From assembly GCF_014650075.1 (NCBI RefSeq), contig NZ_BMUG01000002.1, positions 310,001 through 374,000 on the forward strand: DNA of 64,000 bases. The letters run 5' to 3'. Shown here piece by piece: positions 60,020-64,000 of the stretch; position 1 is the first letter of the stretch; every line of letters starts with the position of its first letter. The position numbers were made by a program, and so were the translations under genes. The notes under the pieces were generated by a model, which was given only the letters and a program-made list of their open reading frames with translations, was not told where the DNA came from and searched no databases. Origin of the DNA: Streptomyces microflavus (GTDB lineage Bacteria; Actinomycetota; Actinomycetes; Streptomycetales; Streptomycetaceae).

Positions 60020-61522
60020 ATGGCCCACGACCGTGTGCAGGACGAACCGGCGGTCGGCCTCAAGCCGAACGCCATCGGGTTCGTCGACGCCCTCGTCATC
60101 GGCCTCAACGCGACCTCCCCTGCCTACTCGCTGGCCGCCGTGATCGGCCCGATCGTCGCCCTGGTGGGGATCTACGCCCCGGGCGTCATGTTCGCCTCCT
60201 TCGTCCCGATGCTGCTGATCGCCTCGGCGTTCTACTACCTCAACAAGGTCGACCAGGACTGCGGTACGACGTTCTCCTGGGTGACCCGGGCGATGGGCCC
60301 GTGGGCGGGGTGGCTGGGCGGCTGGGCAATCACCATGACCGGCGTCCTGGTGGTCGGTTCGCTGGCCGATGTGGCGGTGAGCTTCACCCTGCTGGCGGTG
60401 GGTCTGGACGGCTGGGTCGAGAACGACTTCGTACGCCAGCTGCTCACCGTCCTCCTGATCATCGTGATGACCGCGCTCTGCGTGATCGGCACCGAGCTGT
60501 CCGCCAAGGTGCAGAACGTGCTGATCCTCCTCCAGATCGCGTTCCTGCTGGTCTTCGTCGTGGTGGCGCTCTACCGGGTGTACGCGGGCACGACCGGCTT
60601 CGACTCGATCGAACCCTCCTTCAGCTGGCTGGACCCGTTCGGCGCGGGCGGGGCGGCGCTGACCGGCGGGCTGCTGCTGGGGGTGTTCATCTACTGGGGC
60701 TGGGAGTCGGCGGTCAACCTCACCGAGGAGACCGAGGACTCGGCGAGCGCCCCGGGCCGGGCCGGCCTGTGGTCCACGGTGGTGCTCCTGGTGACCTACC
60801 TGTCGGTCGCCATCGCGGTCGTCGCCTTCGCGGGGACGGCGTTCCTCGCCGAGAACGCGGGCGAGGAGGAGTTCATCTTCGCCCAGCTCGCCGGGGACGT
60901 GCTGGGCGGCTGGGACTGGATCCTGCTGCTCGCCGTCGCCACCTCCGCGATCGCCTCCACCCAGACCACGATCATCCCGGCGTCCCGGACCGCCCTGTCG
61001 ATGGCCCGCCGCCAGGCGCTGCCCCAGCACTTCGGGCACATCAGCCCCCGGTTCCGCACCCCCGACGTCAGCACCTGGTGGGTCGCCGGTATCGCCATCG
61101 CCTGGTACCTGATCGTCAACCAGATCTCCACCAACGCCCTCTTCGACTCGCTCACCGCGCTCTCCCTGCTGATCGCCTTCTACTACGCGCTCACCGGGGT
61201 GGCCTGCGCGGTCTACTACCGGCGCCACCTGACCGAGAGCGTGCGCAACTTCCTCCTCATCGGCCTCGGCCCGGTGGTCGGCGCCGGGCTGCTGGCCTGG
61301 CTGCTGGTGCGGTCGGTCATCGACATGTCCGACCCGGCCAACTCCTACAGCGGCACCTCGTGGTTCGGGCTCGGCCCACCGCTCGTCATCGGCATCGTGA
61401 TCTCCCTGGTCGGCGTGGTCCTGATGGTGGTGTGGCGGCTGCGCGACGCGGTGTTCTGGCAGGAGCGGCCCTCGGTCGCCGACCCGGAGCTGGTGCACGC
61501 CCCCGCCCGGAAGGAGCGCTGA
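60020..61522 (+). CDS. APC-family amino acid permease
   Basis: The 500-residue protein has about 12 TM helices and APC marks: NAIGFVDALVIGLNATSPAYSLAAV at the first helix and a TEETEDSASAPGRAG loop. It imports or exchanges amino acids or amines; specificity unknown. Start at 60020 has GAGGA upstream. The next gene, UspA-like, begins 1 nt after its stop, a common pairing in actinobacteria. Confidence 0.92.
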   Translation: MAHDRVQDEPAVGLKPNAIGFVDALVIGLNATSPAYSLAAVIGPIVALVGIYAPGVMFASFVPMLLIASAFYYLNKVDQDCGTTFSWVTRAMGPWAGWLGGWAITMTGVLVVGSLADVAVSFTLLAVGLDGWVENDFVRQLLTVLLIIVMTALCVIGTELSAKVQNVLILLQIAFLLVFVVVALYRVYAGTTGFDSIEPSFSWLDPFGAGGAALTGGLLLGVFIYWGWESAVNLTEETEDSASAPGRAGLWSTVVLLVTYLSVAIAVVAFAGTAFLAENAGEEEFIFAQLAGDVLGGWDWILLLAVATSAIASTQTTIIPASRTALSMARRQALPQHFGHISPRFRTPDVSTWWVAGIAIAWYLIVNQISTNALFDSLTALSLLIAFYYALTGVACAVYYRRHLTESVRNFLLIGLGPVVGAGLLAWLLVRSVIDMSDPANSYSGTSWFGLGPPLVIGIVISLVGVVLMVVWRLRDAVFWQERPSVADPELVHAPARKER

Positions 61523-61523
61523 G

Positions 61524-61952
61524 ATGTCGGTCGTCCTCGGTTACGACGAGTCCCCCGGCGCCGCCCGCGCCCTGCGCATCGCGATCGAGGTGGCGGCGGC
61601 GTACGGCGAGGAGCTGGTCCTCGTCTACGGCGCCGCCGCGCCGGGCCTGCGCGACGGGGCCGAGTACCGCAGCCACTACGACGCGATCCGGCAGGCCGGC
61701 CGCACCGGCCTGGAGCACGCACTCACGGCCGCCGAGGAGGCCGGCGTACCGGCGAGTGTGGAGGTGCTGGACGAAAGCCCCGCACAGGCCCTCCTGGAGG
61801 CCGCCGAACGGCACGGGGCCCGGGTCATCGTGGTCGGCACCTGGGGCGAGAGCCCGATGCGCGGGGCCCTGCTCGGCTCGACCCCGCACAAGCTGCTGCA
61901 CATGTCCCCGATCCCGGTCCTGTGCGTCCCGACGGAGGACGGCACGCCTTAG
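61524..61952 (+). CDS. Universal stress protein (UspA family)
   Basis: The 142-residue UspA-fold protein has the ATP-binding ending VIVVGTWGESPMRGALLGSTPHKLLHMSPIPVLCVP, close to the G-2x-G-9x-G-S/T motif. It is coupled to the permease and may regulate it through nucleotide binding. Confidence 0.93.
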   Translation: MSVVLGYDESPGAARALRIAIEVAAAYGEELVLVYGAAAPGLRDGAEYRSHYDAIRQAGRTGLEHALTAAEEAGVPASVEVLDESPAQALLEAAERHGARVIVVGTWGESPMRGALLGSTPHKLLHMSPIPVLCVPTEDGTP

Positions 61953-61983
61953 GAGGACGCCACACCTTAGGAAGGACGGGACC

Positions 61984-63210
61984 TCACCACGCCTCCCCGC
62001 TCTCCGCCGCACGGTCCGGGGCACCCGCCCCCTTGCCTCCCGCCTCCCGGCGCAGCAGCCGGAAGGCCAGCAGGGGGAACGTCAGCACCGACACCATCGC
62101 GGCGGCGACCAGCGCGGCGGCCTCGCCCGCACCGATCACCTTCTCGTCCAGGCCGATCGCCGTGATCGCGACCACCAGGGGCAGACAGGTCGACGCGAAC
62201 AGCGCGAGCGCGGACCGCGGAGCGCGCCCGGTCAGGTCACGCGGGGCCAGGAGATACGCCGGTACGCCCCGCACCAGCAGGAACAGCAGCAGGAAGACCG
62301 GCAGGAGCAGCAGCGGGCGGCCGCCGTCCAGGAGCGCCGCGAGGTCGAAGTCGATGCCCGTGACGATGTAGAAGAACGGGACCAGGAAGCCGAAGCCGAT
62401 GGCCTCGATCCGCCCCAGGATCTCCCCGCTGCGCTCGGGCACCGCCCCCTGGAGGACCAGCCGGGTCAGCATCCCGGCGGCGAACGCGCCGAGCAGGGTG
62501 TCCAGGCCGAAGACATGGGCGAGGCCCAGCATCCCGGCGAGCAGCAGCATCACGAAGCGGACGGCGAACTGACCGCTGCTGTGCAGGGTCATGGCGATGA
62601 TCCGGGCGAACCACGGGGGCCTCGGCCGCATCGCCCAGAACACCGCGCCCACCGTGATGGCGGCGAACGCCGCCAGGACCACGCTCGCCGCCCCGGGACT
62701 CCGCCCGCTGAACAGCAGGGCCATCGCCACGATCGGCCCGAACTCGCCGACCGCCCCGAACGCCATCACCACCGACCCGAACCGCCCCTCCAGCCGCCCC
62801 GAGTCCCGCAGGATCGGCAGCACCGCGCCCAGCGCCGTACTGGTGAGCGCGGTACCGATCACCAGGCTCTTCGCCACGTCCGCGCCGCTGAGGAGCAGGG
62901 CGACACCGAGCCCGGCGACGAACGAGAGGATCCAGGCGCCGCCGGCCCGGCGCAGGGTGGAGCCGCGGACCTCGGCGAACCGGATCTCGTACCCCGCCAG
63001 GAAGATCAGCATGGAGAGGCCGAGGTCGGACAGGGTATCGATGACCTGGTCGTGGTGGGCCCAGCCGAGCACATCGGGTCCCACCAGGATGCCGAGCACG
63101 ATCTCGAAGATGACGACGGGGACGGAGAGCCACCGCCCGGTCGCGTAGCCGAGCAGCGGGGCGAGAACCGCCAGGGCCATGATCAGGACGAGGGTCCCGG
63201 GGTGCTCCAT
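61984..63210 (-). CDS. CPA2-type cation/proton antiporter
   Basis: The 408-residue membrane protein has 11-12 TM helices. Kef/NhaS3-like marks are VIFEIVLGILVGPDVLGW, MLIFLAGYEIRFAE and TALTSTALGAVLPIL. No C-terminal TrkA-N domain is present, so it belongs to the short antiporters exchanging Na+ or K+ for H+. Confidence 0.92.
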   Translation of the reverse strand: MEHPGTLVLIMALAVLAPLLGYATGRWLSVPVVIFEIVLGILVGPDVLGWAHHDQVIDTLSDLGLSMLIFLAGYEIRFAEVRGSTLRRAGGAWILSFVAGLGVALLLSGADVAKSLVIGTALTSTALGAVLPILRDSGRLEGRFGSVVMAFGAVGEFGPIVAMALLFSGRSPGAASVVLAAFAAITVGAVFWAMRPRPPWFARIIAMTLHSSGQFAVRFVMLLLAGMLGLAHVFGLDTLLGAFAAGMLTRLVLQGAVPERSGEILGRIEAIGFGFLVPFFYIVTGIDFDLAALLDGGRPLLLLPVFLLLFLLVRGVPAYLLAPRDLTGRAPRSALALFASTCLPLVVAITAIGLDEKVIGAGEAAALVAAAMVSVLTFPLLAFRLLRREAGGKGAGAPDRAAESGEAW

Positions 63211-63247
63211 CGCTCGTGTATAGCAAGGAACACCCCGGAATCAGCCG

Positions 63248-64000
63248 TTATGACACCCCGCCGGTGACACCCGGTCGGTTCGGGCAGTGGGTGTCCCGGC
63301 CGGGCCGCTTCCCGGTCACCAGGAAGTCGCTGACCACCCGGTCCCCGCAGGCGTTGCCGTTGCCCAGATACATCCCGTGGCCGCCCCGCTCGACGGTGAC
63401 CATCCTGGCCCGCGCACCGAGCGCCGACCGCATCTTCAGCGCCCCCGCGTACGGGGTGGAGGGGTCGCGCAGGCTCTGGATCATCAGGACGTTCGACGGG
63501 CCCTCGTCGGATATCCGGGTGGGCCGCGGCTCCTCGTCGTGCTTCCAGAAGGCGCACGGCGTGATGTTGGCGGGCATCCCGGCCGTCAGCGGATACCGCG
63601 CCCGGTCGGCGGCGACCCGGCGGGCGTACCCGGTGGCCGGCCCCGGCCAGCGCACGTCGTTGCAGATCGCCGCGACCATCAGCGACGCGTCCTCGTCCGG
63701 CATCGGCCGCGCGAGGTCCGGGGTCAGCGACGGGCGGCCCTGCGGGTCCTGAGCCGCCTTCACCAGCCGGGCCAGCGGGGCGAACGCCGCATCGCTGTAC
63801 AGGGCGTTCTGGAGCGCCTGCCGCAGCATGTTCCCGGTGAGCGGGGTTCCCGGCACGTCCGACACCTTCGGGTGCCGGTCCAACTGCCGCGCCAGGGCGA
63901 GGAACAGCGGCTGTACGTCCCCGGGGCGGCGGGCCAGCCGCAGCCCTTCCGCCTCCCGGGCCGGGTCCGTCGCCCACGCCGCGAAGTCGGGGAAGCGCTC
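63248..64000 (-). CDS. Alpha/beta hydrolase, C-terminal part (TAP-like tripeptidyl aminopeptidase)
   Basis: The frame runs from the right edge to a TAA stop, giving the last 250 residues. The ending carries the catalytic Asp in QSLRDPSTPYAGA and His in ERGGHGMYLG, the TAP-like C-terminal domain of secreted Streptomyces tripeptidyl aminopeptidases, as well as ITPCAFWKH. The nucleophile Ser lies outside the window. Confidence 0.88.
   Translation of the reverse strand, partial: ERFPDFAAWATDPAREAEGLRLARRPGDVQPLFLALARQLDRHPKVSDVPGTPLTGNMLRQALQNALYSDAAFAPLARLVKAAQDPQGRPSLTPDLARPMPDEDASLMVAAICNDVRWPGPATGYARRVAADRARYPLTAGMPANITPCAFWKHDEEPRPTRISDEGPSNVLMIQSLRDPSTPYAGALKMRSALGARARMVTVERGGHGMYLGNGNACGDRVVSDFLVTGKRPGRDTHCPNRPGVTGGVS

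Noticed and set aside
1..64000. CRISPR arrays, tRNA or rRNA genes, prophage or integrase
   Set aside because: No regularly spaced repeats, cloverleaf-like sequences or phage-type genes were seen; this was by eye, so a tRNA scan would be needed to be certain.

Overview
The window looks like a piece of a Streptomyces chromosome. It has very high GC throughout, almost no TTA codons except in a few regulatory or developmental-type genes, a complete conservon (cvnA-D plus a P450), an AfsR-like regulator with a BTAD domain, a LAL-type LuxR regulator, a CseB/CseC-like two-component pair and many GTG starts. I saw no rRNA, tRNA, CRISPR array or complete insertion sequence.

Layout. 1-5474: the end of an unidentified gene, a strong terminator, an OYE-type reductase with an MFS exporter, and a divergent LAL regulator. 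5475-9400: a GAF/PucR-type regulator converging on an IS701-transposase-like gene that seems to have lost a catalytic residue. 9400-15736: a secreted subtilase, then a trypsin-co-occurring small protein next to a 1469-residue trypsin/STAND-NTPase/propeller protein, which looks like a biological-conflict or signalling system. 15747-23747 (minus strand): D-Ala-D-Ala carboxypeptidase, sensor kinase, response regulator, a membrane-anchored EEP-family hydrolase and an AfsR-like regulator. 23905-25855: an SDR without its catalytic Tyr/Lys segment and an MFS transporter.

26284-42139 is the most interesting block. A second IS701-like gene and a response regulator without its phospho-acceptor Asp lead into a maleate-isomerase-like gene and a tightly packed 12-gene plus-strand operon. 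The operon encodes a homocitrate-synthase-like enzyme, a LysW amino-group carrier protein, LysX-, LysY- and LysZ-type enzymes, a class I glutamine amidotransferase, an amino acid dehydrogenase, an AMP-forming ligase, a class I aminotransferase, an FAH-like enzyme and two LLM flavin monooxygenases. This is the signature of carrier-protein-mediated secondary metabolism, known from vazabitide A and s56-p1, but I do not recognise this combination. The carrier ends in Gln instead of the usual Glu, which changes the expected attachment chemistry.

42158-48000 holds small regulated loci: a DUF2269-like membrane protein divergent from a PadR/membrane-protein pair sharing palindromic operators, an aldo/keto reductase, a nitrilase divergent from a LacI regulator with two near-identical palindromes, and a TlpA-like lipoprotein. 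48386-52524 is the conservon, whose P450 lacks the ExxR motif as in the CYP157 family. 52898-64000 carries TerC, a tiny zinc-ribbon protein, a two-domain VOC protein, a molybdate uptake locus (MerR/TOBE regulator, ModA, fused ModBC), a PH-domain protein, a PGRP-type amidase, an APC permease with a UspA protein, a CPA2 antiporter and the C-terminal part of an alpha/beta hydrolase.

Six genes contain an in-frame TTA codon (LAL regulator, GAF/PucR regulator, both IS701-like genes, the subtilase and cvnC), so their translation should depend on the bldA tRNA.
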